This document shows positions 8,542 to 17,107 of a stretch of 64,000 bases of DNA, in pieces; within the stretch, counting starts at the first letter, position 1, and every line of letters begins with the position of its first letter. A program made the translations under genes and the position numbers. Source of the stretch: Gulosibacter macacae (GTDB taxonomy: Bacteria; Actinomycetota; Actinomycetes; Actinomycetales; Microbacteriaceae); assembly GCF_003865375.1 (NCBI RefSeq), contig NZ_RQVS01000010.1, positions 1 to 64,000 on the forward strand. The letters run 5' to 3'. Below the pieces are notes generated by a model. The model saw only the letters and a program-made list of their open reading frames with translations, was not told where the DNA came from and made no database searches.

Positions 8542-9578
8542 TGTGCCGACTCAGCAGCCTGATCGCGCGTACGAACCCAGTCGACCGCATCCCGAATCGT
8601 CTCGTCGAAGGGTCGCGGTGAGTAGTCGAACTCGCTCGTGGCGCGGCTGTGGTCAAAGGCACCATTGCTCGAAAGCGTGTGTAATGAATAGCTCGTGAAG
8701 AGCGCGGGCGTGCGGGTGATCTTTGCCCAGAGTTCGGCAAACGGCGCCGAGCACCGAGCCAACCAGATCGGCACCGCCGCCCGCGGGCGCTGGTCGGCGG
8801 CACGTGACACAATGCCCGACAACTCGCCGATCGAGTGAAAACCACCGCTGAGGATGTAGTTGCGTCCCCGGCAACCGAACCTGGCCGCATCGATGATTCC
8901 GCCAGCCAAATCCCGCACATCGACGAAGTCATACCCGCCCTCGACAACAAATGGCAGTCGGCCACGAACCAAGCTGTCGACCAAGGCAGTCAGTGCTCCC
9001 TGGCCGTAGTCACCCGGGCCGATAATGCCCGACGGATGCACGACCACCGCATCCAGGTCAGCTCCCGGCGCGCTCGCGGCAAGTACGAGCGAGGTGGCGA
9101 TGGCCTTCGTCTTCGCGTATTCGCCAACGACCCGCTCAGGGTCAATGTCGAGGGTTTCGCGAATTGGGCCCGCTGTCGATTCGGGCAGCGCGTGCACCGA
9201 ACTCACATAGACAAGCCGAGCCCCGGGAATCTTGCGGCTGGCGGCGATGACATTACGGGTTCCCTCGACATTGGTTTCCCGCACTTTGAGCGGTACTTTG
9301 CGCTCAATCGAGACGAGTCCGGCCGCGTGCACGATGATCGGGGTCACGCCCGGGGGAGTCGCGAACGCTTGCTCGAGCGAGGCTGCGTCGAGCACATCCC
9401 CTTGGATGCGTTCGCAATCGACACCGCGCAGTGACTCCGGATCGATTGAGGACCGCAACACCGCGCGCACTCGCTCGCCACGCGCGCGGAGTTCGCGCAC
9501 GAGCACATTGCCGAGAAAACCGGCGGCTCCGGTGACAATCCACATCCGCGAACTCTGCTGTTGCTCGGTAGGCTCCAC
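8538..9578 (-). CDS. NAD-dependent epimerase/dehydratase (extended SDR)
   Basis: This 346-aa extended SDR has a TGAAGFLG Rossmann motif near residues 16-23, the HAAGLVS segment, a catalytic Ser in YVSSVHALP, and YAKTK as the YxxxK motif. It resembles dihydroflavonol-4-reductase or 3-beta-hydroxysteroid dehydrogenase-like bacterial proteins of unknown substrate. The ATG at 9578 is taken as the start; Met12 is possible. It forms a two-gene unit with tag and is divergent from the flotillin gene. Confidence 0.8.
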   Translation of the reverse strand: MEPTEQQQSSRMWIVTGAAGFLGNVLVRELRARGERVRAVLRSSIDPESLRGVDCERIQGDVLDAASLEQAFATPPGVTPIIVHAAGLVSIERKVPLKVRETNVEGTRNVIAASRKIPGARLVYVSSVHALPESTAGPIRETLDIDPERVVGEYAKTKAIATSLVLAASAPGADLDAVVVHPSGIIGPGDYGQGALTALVDSLVRGRLPFVVEGGYDFVDVRDLAGGIIDAARFGCRGRNYILSGGFHSIGELSGIVSRAADQRPRAAVPIWLARCSAPFAELWAKITRTPALFTSYSLHTLSSNGAFDHSRATSEFDYSPRPFDETIRDAVDWVRTRDQAAESAQ

Positions 9579-9715
9579 GCCTCAAGCGTGCCAGGCTGCG
9601 GGTGCAGATTCGCCGTCAACCAAGGATGCAACCTGCGGGCGATGAACATGTTGCTGTGGCCTGGCAGGGTAGAACCCCCTGACTATTTGCCAGATGCAGT
9701 ATCGAAAGGCCACGC

Positions 9716-11182
9716 ATGGACTTCTTCTCCTCTTCGCTCGCGACGATTGGCATCATCGTCGCAGTGATCATTCTGATTGCCCTCGCGGTGGTGTTTCTCA
9801 TCATTTCGCGTACCTGGTACCGCACCGCGGGTGCCGACGAAGCCCTGATCATCACTGGAAAGGCCAAGAAGGGCCAGGCCTCGAAGATCAATGTGGTCTC
9901 GGGTGGAGGTCTGTTCATCAACCCCTTCACGCAACGCTCCGCGAAGCTCTCGCTGCGCTCGCGCTCGATTGAGATCAAGCCGACCGCGCAGGCCGCAAAC
10001 GGCGTCACCGTTGATGTCGAGGGCATTGCGCTCGTCAAGGTCGGCTCCGACCCCGACCTCATTCGCCGCGCCGCCGAGCGATTCCTCTCGCAAGACAAGG
10101 CAATCGAAGCGTTCACGACCGAGGTACTCGAAGGTGCCCTTCGTGGTGTGGTGGCGACGCTCACCGTTGAGACGCTGATGAAAGACCGCAAGGCGCTTGC
10201 TGAGCAGATCGCCGAGGGTATCGAGGGCGACCTCGACCGTCAGGGTCTCGTGCTCGACTCGTTCCAGATTCTCGGCATCACCGACCAGGGCGGCTACATC
10301 GATGCCCTCGGTGCCTCCGAAATTCAGCGCGTGCACCGCGAAGCTGAGACGGCTCGCATCGATGCGGCTCGCGCCGTTGCCAAGCGTCAGATCGAAACCG
10401 ACACTGAGACCCTCGCTGAGCGCACCTCCTACCAGGAGAACGAGGCGGCCTCGAAGGCGACCGTTGGTCGCGCAAATGCTGAGGCGGAACAGGCCGAAGC
10501 GCTGCGTCGTGCCGAGCTCGAGAAGGCCGTGCTTGACCAAAACGCCGACAACAAGCAATCGCAGCTTGACGCTGAGGTGAAGAAGGTTGCCGACGCGACG
10601 CTCTACGAGCAGCAGCGTGTCGCCGACGCCAGGGCCTACAAGGAAGCCAAGGAAGCCGAGACCCGCCAGCAGGTCGCACAGGCCGACGCCGAGGCGCGCA
10701 CCACCGCGGCCCGAGCCGAAGCCACCGCCCGCACCACCGCGGCTGAGGCTGAAGCCACCGCGCGTCGCGCGAAGGCTGACGCCGATGCCCACGCCCGTCG
10801 CGTCGAGGCCGAGGCCGAGGCCCTCGCGATTCAGCAGGCCGGTGAAGCCGAGGCTGCCGCCCAGCTCGCACTCGGTGAGGCCGTTGAAAAGCACGAGCAG
10901 GCGCTCGTCACACAGAAGCTCATCGACCAGCTCGTGCCGATGATGGCCGAGTTCGCCAAGGCGCAGGCCGCGATCGGCGGCTACACGGTGATCTCGACTG
11001 GCGGCGTCGCCGAGCACCAGGCGATCGAATCGGCGGCAACGCTCAAGGCGCCGTTCGACGCCATGAAGGCCGCCACCGGCATCGACCTTGCCGCCCTCGT
11101 GCAATCGGGTCTGCAGGGTGAGCGCACCGGCGAGGCCATCGCCAAGGGCCTGCGCGACGGCAATAGTGAGCCGGGCGTCTAG
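9716..11182 (+). CDS. floT: Flotillin-like SPFH/Band 7 membrane scaffold protein
   Basis: This 488-aa protein has one N-terminal membrane segment (about residues 8-32), an SPFH/Band 7 domain (about 35-200) and a long Ala/Glu-rich coiled coil (about 210-400) with strings of AEAEA and ARTTAA repeats. A C-terminal region rich in small residues follows (GGYTVISTGG near 420). This is the classic flotillin layout; bacterial flotillins organise membrane microdomains and oligomerise through the coiled coil. No NfeD-type partner gene is adjacent, unlike many bacterial flotillin operons. The Ala/Glu repeats also create near-repeats in the DNA that have no separate meaning. Confidence 0.88.
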   Translation: MDFFSSSLATIGIIVAVIILIALAVVFLIISRTWYRTAGADEALIITGKAKKGQASKINVVSGGGLFINPFTQRSAKLSLRSRSIEIKPTAQAANGVTVDVEGIALVKVGSDPDLIRRAAERFLSQDKAIEAFTTEVLEGALRGVVATLTVETLMKDRKALAEQIAEGIEGDLDRQGLVLDSFQILGITDQGGYIDALGASEIQRVHREAETARIDAARAVAKRQIETDTETLAERTSYQENEAASKATVGRANAEAEQAEALRRAELEKAVLDQNADNKQSQLDAEVKKVADATLYEQQRVADARAYKEAKEAETRQQVAQADAEARTTAARAEATARTTAAEAEATARRAKADADAHARRVEAEAEALAIQQAGEAEAAAQLALGEAVEKHEQALVTQKLIDQLVPMMAEFAKAQAAIGGYTVISTGGVAEHQAIESAATLKAPFDAMKAATGIDLAALVQSGLQGERTGEAIAKGLRDGNSEPGV

Positions 11183-11265
11183 TCAACGTCGCACCCTGCG
11201 GGAGGTCACTGGCGCAATCCGTCCATTTGGCGGAGGACGCGGTTCAGCTCGAAACCTAGATTGGG

Positions 11266-11288
11266 GAGTGGCGGATACCCCGCCACTC
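11266..11288. terminator. Hairpin between floT and the DUF3817 gene
   Basis: A perfect 9-bp stem (arms 11266-11274 and 11280-11288) with a 5-base loop lies about 85 bp after floT and 26 bp before the next start. No U-run follows. It could be a terminator of floT or a stem-loop in the 5' leader of the next gene. Confidence 0.4.
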
Positions 11289-11314
11289 GAGATTGAGATG
11301 GAGCATCAGCGCCA

Positions 11315-11821
11315 GTGACCACCCACACGACTACTCCGTCGGCCGAGGCTGACGTCGCCGCACGCGGAATCAGCCCTCGTCGCTTGTTCAAGACCTTCGC
11401 ATTCGCCGAAATGGTCACCTGGGCGGGTCTCATCACCGCGCTCATTCTGCGCGCGCTTGACGTGACCAATATCACGCCTATTGCCGGAGGCATCCACGGC
11501 TTTATCTTCCTCTGCTACAGCGCGACGACCATTTTCGTCTGGGTGAATCAGAAGTGGCCGGCCAAGGTCGGCGTCACCGGACTCCTCCTCGCGATCGTGC
11601 CGTTCGTGACCGTACCGTTTGAAATCGCCGTTGACCGCCGTGGCCTCCTGGCCGGTGGCTGGCGTTTGGCACCCGGCGGCGACGAGCCGAAGGGCTTTGT
11701 CGAGCACGTGCAGGCCTGGGTGCTGCGTCGCCCGCTGCTCGCAGTACTGCTGTTGCTTGCGTTCGTCGTTGTGCTCTTCGTCACGCTCCTCTGGCTCGGC
11801 CCGCCGATTCCGAAGAGCTAG
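11315..11821 (+). CDS. DUF3817 family integral membrane protein
   Basis: This 168-aa protein starts at GTG (11315). It has the DUF3817 pattern: an RRLFKTFAFAEMVTW first helix, a GGIHGFIFLCY second helix and a third helix with VTVPFE, then an extra hydrophobic segment near the C-terminus after an HVQAWVLRRP stretch. The function is unknown; the family is widespread in actinobacteria as small membrane proteins. Confidence 0.8.
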   Translation: MTTHTTTPSAEADVAARGISPRRLFKTFAFAEMVTWAGLITALILRALDVTNITPIAGGIHGFIFLCYSATTIFVWVNQKWPAKVGVTGLLLAIVPFVTVPFEIAVDRRGLLAGGWRLAPGGDEPKGFVEHVQAWVLRRPLLAVLLLLAFVVVLFVTLLWLGPPIPKS

Positions 11822-11860
11822 CGCGGTCGGCGCCCAGCGCCATCTTCTAGCGTTGGCGTC

Positions 11861-13357
11861 ATGGACAACGACGCGCAGACCGGCACCGGGGTAGTCACTA
11901 CGGAAACCGAACGCAAGTACCGTGTGCCCGCGGGGGTCGAGGTGCCGGATCTTGCGAGCATCGGCCCCATTGGCGTGCCGCGCATCGACACCCTCGTCGC
12001 GACGTACTACGACACCCCCGACTTTGCGCTGCTTGCGGCGCGCGCAACCCTGCGCCGCCGCACCGGTGGTCAGGATGCGGGTTGGCATCTCAAGACGCCC
12101 GGCACCGGCGATGTGCGTGGTGAGCACCGGCTGCCGCTCGAGGTCGGACGGCGCGTGCCGTTCGCATTTCGCGCGGAGTTTGCCGAGGTGCTCGAGGAAA
12201 AACCGCTCTTGCCGATCGTCGAACTTACGACCGTGCGCACGACCACCGAGCACTTCGACGATGAGGGGCGGGTGCGCGCGGAAATCTGCAGTGATCGAGT
12301 GAGCGCCGTCGTCCTCCGACGCGATGTTGACCTAGATCTCGACTGGCATGAGGTCGAGATCGAGCTTCCCGCAGGGGAGCCTATCGCCACGTTCGGTCTC
12401 ATTGAACCGGTGCTCACCGAAGCGGGCATTGAGCGCACCGACGCACCGTCGAAACTTGCCCACATCCTGGCAACTGTGCCGCCGACACCAGCCGTTGATC
12501 TTGATGATGCGGCTGCCGACGCGGTCGTGTCGATCATGGCGCGCCACTTCGGCAAGCTGCAATCGCTCGAGGGCGACCTCATAGCGAACGCACCGGATGC
12601 GGTACATCAATCGCGCGTGGCGTTGCGTCGCATGCGCAGCCTGGTGCAGGGCTACCGAAGGGTATTTGACCGGCAGGACGCCGTGCGCTTGCGCGGGGAG
12701 TTGCGTTGGGCAGGGGAACAGCTCGGTGAGGCCCGCGATGCTGAGGTGCTCGTCGAAAAGTTTGCGGAGCTCTTCGACGCCTGTGCTGAGGGCGAGATTG
12801 TTGGGGCGATTCGTGAGCGTGTGGAGGGCTCGCTCGGGCGTCGGCATGCGCAGGCGCTCACCCACCTGCGCCGGGTCGTGGCTTCACCCCGCTGGGATGC
12901 GCTACATCTGCTTGCCTCGGAGTTCATTCTCGACTCGCCGACCTCGCGACGCGGACGGCGCCCCGCCTTCGGGGTGTTGCCGAAGCTAGCGGCTGACACC
13001 ATTGATCTCGTGCGAGAGCGCACGGATGCCGCGCGAGCCGACGAGACGAATCTTGATGCCTGGCACGAGGTGCGCAAGGGCGCAAAGCGCGTGCGTTACT
13101 CGTATGAGGTGTTGGAACAGCTTGGCGATGAGGACGCCAAACCGACGCGGCAGGCGTGGAAAGAAGTCGCCGAAGACTTCGGCGCGGTGCAGGATGCGGT
13201 CATCCTCGACGAACAGCTCCAGCGCTTTGAGCGTGCGGCCACGGCGGCTGGTGAACCGATCGACACCTACGAACTGCTCCGCGGGCGCTTCGAAACCGAC
13301 CGGGATGCGGAGCTCGCGCGCGTGCGCACACTGCTCGACGAATTGCTCGCTGAGTAG
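11861..13357 (+). CDS. CYTH and CHAD domain protein
   Basis: This 498-aa protein has an N-terminal CYTH domain (about residues 15-200), with the ETERKYRVP signature and alternating acidic and basic strands (TLRRR, WHLKTP, VEIELP). A C-terminal helical CHAD domain (about 215-495) has HQSRVALRRMRS and HEVRKGAKRVRYSYE. CYTH enzymes act on triphosphates and CHAD domains bind polyphosphate, so a role in polyphosphate handling is likely but not shown. There is no ribosome site; a -10-like TAGCGT at 11848-11853 lies seven bases before the ATG, so the mRNA may be leaderless. Confidence 0.9.
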   Translation: MDNDAQTGTGVVTTETERKYRVPAGVEVPDLASIGPIGVPRIDTLVATYYDTPDFALLAARATLRRRTGGQDAGWHLKTPGTGDVRGEHRLPLEVGRRVPFAFRAEFAEVLEEKPLLPIVELTTVRTTTEHFDDEGRVRAEICSDRVSAVVLRRDVDLDLDWHEVEIELPAGEPIATFGLIEPVLTEAGIERTDAPSKLAHILATVPPTPAVDLDDAAADAVVSIMARHFGKLQSLEGDLIANAPDAVHQSRVALRRMRSLVQGYRRVFDRQDAVRLRGELRWAGEQLGEARDAEVLVEKFAELFDACAEGEIVGAIRERVEGSLGRRHAQALTHLRRVVASPRWDALHLLASEFILDSPTSRRGRRPAFGVLPKLAADTIDLVRERTDAARADETNLDAWHEVRKGAKRVRYSYEVLEQLGDEDAKPTRQAWKEVAEDFGAVQDAVILDEQLQRFERAATAAGEPIDTYELLRGRFETDRDAELARVRTLLDELLAE

Positions 13358-13375
13358 CTCACCACCTGGTCTGGA

Positions 13376-13391
13376 GCGGCTGAGGAGCCGC
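13376..13391. terminator. Short hairpin between convergent CYTH-CHAD and idi genes
   Basis: A 6-bp GC-rich stem (GCGGCT and AGCCGC) with a GAGG loop lies in the 53-base gap between convergent stop codons. It is a weak terminator candidate. Confidence 0.35.
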
Positions 13392-13410
13392 CCCACAGCG
13401 AACTATTGGC

Positions 13411-13938
13411 TTAGCCCACCGGGTCGCGTGGCCACTGCTTGAGTTGCTCGACGAGCCACGGACTGAACACGAATGGGGTCGAGGTGACCGCGCGGCGAAC
13501 TTCGGCGACATCAGCCCACGCCCACTCCATGACCTCGTCTGGGTTTGGGTTGAGTTCGCCGTCGATCTCGGCGATGAATACCGGGCAGATCTCCTGCTCG
13601 ACCACACCGGATGCGTCAACGGCGCGGTATCGGAACTCCGGGATGAGCGGGCGAATGCCGCGGATCTCGACGCCGAGTTCCTGGCGGGCGCGGCGGCGAA
13701 CGGCGTCGACATTGAGTTCGTCGGGGCGAGGGTGGCCGCAGAACGCATTCGTCCACACACCGGGCCAGGTGACCTTGGTGAGCGCTCGGCGAGTGAGCAG
13801 CATCCGGCCGCGGTTGTCGACCAGGTGGCACGAGAACGCGAGGTGCAAGGGCGTATCCGTGGTGTGCACGGAGTCGCGCGGTGCGGAGCCGATGGGGGTG
13901 CCATCGGTGTCGACGAGTACGACGAGGTCGTCGGTCAT
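13411..13938 (-). CDS. idi: Isopentenyl-diphosphate delta-isomerase, type I
   Basis: This 175-aa Nudix-fold enzyme interconverts isopentenyl and dimethylallyl diphosphate for polyprenyl, quinone or carotenoid synthesis. The catalytic Cys is in TNAFCGHP and the metal/catalytic Glu in VEQEICPVF; the Nudix-like helix (RRRARQELGVE) is present. It stands alone, not in an operon with other isoprenoid genes; the polyprenyl synthase in this window is 24 kb away. Confidence 0.92.
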   Translation of the reverse strand: MTDDLVVLVDTDGTPIGSAPRDSVHTTDTPLHLAFSCHLVDNRGRMLLTRRALTKVTWPGVWTNAFCGHPRPDELNVDAVRRRARQELGVEIRGIRPLIPEFRYRAVDASGVVEQEICPVFIAEIDGELNPNPDEVMEWAWADVAEVRRAVTSTPFVFSPWLVEQLKQWPRDPVG

Positions 13939-14124
13939 GGTGTCGTCCTCTCAAGTTCGCAGCAGTGCTGGTGCGAAACACGCAATTTATGCGTGTGGAT
14001 CCTCGGTAATTGAGACTACTTCGGCAAGCGGAAAGTGACTCGCGCATTGGCTCGCCTGTCGCGATCTGCGGCGAAATTCCCAGTTGGAAAGCAGTTGATT
14101 TATCGTCGCACAGATTGCCGAATG

Positions 14125-17031
14125 CTATTCATTTGTCGCCACGTGAGTTGCCGATGCTGTGGCCACTTGCTTGCGGGCACGAGCGCGCAACCAGATCTTG
14201 CGCAGCTCGTCGAGCCAGAGCACGCTCGAGGCGAGCACGATGGCGATGAGCCACTGTTCGAGATCAAGCGGCACAGTGCCAAAGGCGTGGTTGAGGACGG
14301 GCACGTAGATCACGAGCACCTGCAACAGGATCGATAGCGCGACCGCGCCCCAGAGCCAGCGATTGTGCGCGATGCCGACGAACGCGCTATCGAGTTCGGA
14401 TCGGCAGTTGAGCACGTTAAACAGCTGCGCAAACACGAGCACGGTGAACGCCGCCGTGCGCGCGTGCGCCTCGTCGGTGGTGTGCGGGCCATCGAGGAGG
14501 CCACCCGGGTAGAACCAGTCGAAGGCGAGGAGCGTGGCAACCGCCATGACGACACCGACGAACACGATGGTCGACCACATTTCACCGTTAATGACCCGGT
14601 CGGTGAGTCGGCGAGGCTTTGCCGACATGACGTCGCGGGGGACTGGGTCGACACCGAGCGAAAGGGCGGGCAAAGAATCAGTGAGGAGGTTAATCCAGAG
14701 AATCTGCGTCGCGAGTAGCGGCAGGATGACAGTGCCATCTTCGAGTCGCAAGCCGAGCACGGTACCGAGCGCAACACCCAAGAGCATCGTGAGCACTTCG
14801 CCCATATTCGATGAGAGGAGGTAGCGGAGGAACTTGCGAATATTGGCGAAGATGCCGCGGCCCTCGCGCACGGCCGACACGATGGTGGCGAAGTTATCGT
14901 CGGCGAGGATCATGTCGGCGGCTTCGCGGGTCACCTGAGTGCCGGTAATACCCATCGCGACACCGATGTCGGCGGTCTTGAGCGCCGGCGCATCGTTCAC
15001 ACCGTCACCGGTCATTGAGACGATATTGCGCTGTTCACGCAGAGTCTCGACGATGCGGAGCTTGTGTTCGGGGGCAACTCGCGCGAAGACCGAGACCGTA
15101 CGCACGGCTTCGGCGAATTGATCGGCATTGAGCGCATCGAGTTCTCGGCCCGTGAGCGCGAGGGGTGGGCGAGTGAGGTCGGCGGTCGCTGTGGCAGGGT
15201 CTGGGACCGTGATGGGTTCGATGATGCCGAGGTCAGTGGCGATTCGCGTTGCGGTAGTCGGGTGGTCGCCCGTGATCATCACCACTCTGATGCCCGCCGC
15301 ATGCGCTTCCGCGACGGCTTCACCAGCTTCTGCGCGCGGTGGATCAACGATGCCGACCACGCCGACCCAGATGAGGTCGGACTCGACCTGTTCGTCATCA
15401 CCGTCGAGATCGGCGGCCTGCGCTGGCCGGGCAGCAACTGCGAGTGTGCGATAGGCGAGGGCGGAGAGGTGTTCGACCTGCTCGGCAATCTGCTCGCGGT
15501 GTTCATCGGTGAGCGGCATGATGCTGCCGTTCGTGCGGACTCGAGTGCAACGCTCGATGAGCACATCGGGGGCACCCTTAGCGATAACCCATTCGTAGCT
15601 CGGATCATTGCCTCCAGAGGCATCGTCGACGAGTGCGAGTTCCTTGCGAGTGCGCACGACCACGGTCATTCGCTTGCGCGCGGAGGAGAACGGCACTTCA
15701 CGTACGCGATCAAACTCGGGGAGCGCTAGGCCCAGGCGCCGGTCGGCGAGATGGAAGGCGGCCTCGGTCGGGTCGCCGATGATCTCGGCACGATCTGAGG
15801 TCACATCACTCGAGCGAACCTCGGCATTGTTCGCGATGGAGCCGAGGACGAGCACCTTGCGGTACTCGTCGACATCACCACCGACTTCATCATCGAGTTG
15901 CTCGAGTGTCGACAGGGCGAGTGAGCCATCGACGGTTGCCACTTCCTCAATGGTCATTTCATTGCGGGTGAGCGTGCCGGTCTTATCGGAACAGATCACG
16001 GTTGCGGAGCCGAGCGTCTCGACCGAATTGAGTCGTTTCACGATGGCGTTGTGACCGGCCATGCGCTGCACCCCGAGCGCAAGCACCATTGAGAGGATGG
16101 CGGGGAGTCCTTCGGGAACGGCGGCCACCGCGAGCGAAACACCGAGCAGGAGGATGGTGATGAGGCTCGCCGCGGAGTGATCTGGCGTGATGAAGTACAC
16201 CGTCGCCATCACCACGAGCGCGACGATGATGACGAGCACGGTGAGCGCCTTGCCGACGCCCGCGATCTCGCGTTCTAGGGGTGTCGGTTCGGAACTTGTG
16301 GAGTCGAGGAGCTCGGCGATGCGCCCAACTTCGGTGCGCATCCCGGTGGCGCAGACCACAGCGCGACCGACGCCCTGGGCGACCGCGGTACTCGCAAATA
16401 CCATGTTGGTCCGCTCAGCTAGCGGCGCATCCGCCTCGACCTCACCGGCGACTTTTTCAACTGGCACCGACTCGCCAGTGAGCGACGACTCGCCGACGAG
16501 CAAGTTGGTGGCGCTGAGGAGGCGCGCATCAGCCGGTACGGTATCGCCCTCTTCCAGGAGCACGATATCGCCGGGGACGAGGCTGGCGCTCGGCACCTCG
16601 TGCCGCTGACCGGCACGGATGACCTTGGCCGTGGGCGCCGTCATATCTTGGAGCGCTGCGACTGCTTTGGAGGCTCGTTCTTCCTGAACGAATCCGATGA
16701 TCGCGTTGAGCACGATGATGGCAATGATCACGACCGAGTCGATGGGGATGCCGGTGGCGCCTTCGATGATCCAGGCAATGAGCGAGATGATGACGGCCGC
16801 GATGAGCAGGTAAATGAGCGGGTCGGCGAATTGCCGCAGAAAGCGCTGCCACGCTGGGACAGTCTTCGCCGCCCGCAACTTGTTTTCGCCCCAGCGCTCC
16901 CGTCGCGTAGCTACTTCGCTCGCGCTCAACCCAGCGTCGGGGACGACCGCCAATTCGCCAATGACCGTTTCGACCGATGTGGCATGCCACGGCGTGGAGT
17001 GATCGATTTGCAGGTTCGTGCTGTCAGCCAT
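14125..17031 (-). CDS. P-type cation-transporting ATPase, Ca2+ (P2A-like) type
   Basis: This 968-aa membrane pump has TGES at residues 185-188, the phosphorylated Asp349 in DKTGTLT, the TM4 motif PEGLP at 306-310 and the hinge TGDGVND near 674-680. Residues equal to the SERCA site II ligands are present: the PEGLP glutamate, Asn742 and Glu745 in TM5 (SNMGEV), and Asn781, Thr784 and Asp785 in TM6 (NLLTDSLP). The TM8 position of SERCA Glu908 appears to be Gln, so one transported ion per cycle is likely. Export of Ca2+ or Mn2+ from the cytosol is inferred. I chose the ATG at 17031; longer in-frame starts lack conservation. It lies 76 bp after sbcC on the same strand. Confidence 0.88.
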   Translation of the reverse strand: MADSTNLQIDHSTPWHATSVETVIGELAVVPDAGLSASEVATRRERWGENKLRAAKTVPAWQRFLRQFADPLIYLLIAAVIISLIAWIIEGATGIPIDSVVIIAIIVLNAIIGFVQEERASKAVAALQDMTAPTAKVIRAGQRHEVPSASLVPGDIVLLEEGDTVPADARLLSATNLLVGESSLTGESVPVEKVAGEVEADAPLAERTNMVFASTAVAQGVGRAVVCATGMRTEVGRIAELLDSTSSEPTPLEREIAGVGKALTVLVIIVALVVMATVYFITPDHSAASLITILLLGVSLAVAAVPEGLPAILSMVLALGVQRMAGHNAIVKRLNSVETLGSATVICSDKTGTLTRNEMTIEEVATVDGSLALSTLEQLDDEVGGDVDEYRKVLVLGSIANNAEVRSSDVTSDRAEIIGDPTEAAFHLADRRLGLALPEFDRVREVPFSSARKRMTVVVRTRKELALVDDASGGNDPSYEWVIAKGAPDVLIERCTRVRTNGSIMPLTDEHREQIAEQVEHLSALAYRTLAVAARPAQAADLDGDDEQVESDLIWVGVVGIVDPPRAEAGEAVAEAHAAGIRVVMITGDHPTTATRIATDLGIIEPITVPDPATATADLTRPPLALTGRELDALNADQFAEAVRTVSVFARVAPEHKLRIVETLREQRNIVSMTGDGVNDAPALKTADIGVAMGITGTQVTREAADMILADDNFATIVSAVREGRGIFANIRKFLRYLLSSNMGEVLTMLLGVALGTVLGLRLEDGTVILPLLATQILWINLLTDSLPALSLGVDPVPRDVMSAKPRRLTDRVINGEMWSTIVFVGVVMAVATLLAFDWFYPGGLLDGPHTTDEAHARTAAFTVLVFAQLFNVLNCRSELDSAFVGIAHNRWLWGAVALSILLQVLVIYVPVLNHAFGTVPLDLEQWLIAIVLASSVLWLDELRKIWLRARARKQVATASATHVATNE

Positions 17032-17107
17032 GTGGGGTTCTGTTTCTTTTGAAGACCAGAGATCTTCCGATTGTTCGTGTGTCGGCAGTCGCGGGTTGGG
17101 CGATGGC

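Noticed and set aside
10680-10870. Tandem DNA repeats inside floT
   Set aside because: They follow from repeated Ala-Glu and Ala-Arg codons of the coiled coil and are not exact repeats.
9683-11104. 473-codon minus-strand frame opposite flotillin
   Set aside because: Gly/Leu-rich low-complexity translation that mirrors the Ala/Glu coiled-coil codons; not a gene.
13979-13995. CACGCA-ATTTA-TGCGTG hairpin upstream of idi
   Set aside because: Only six pairs and located upstream of the idi start, with no clear role; too weak to list as a site.
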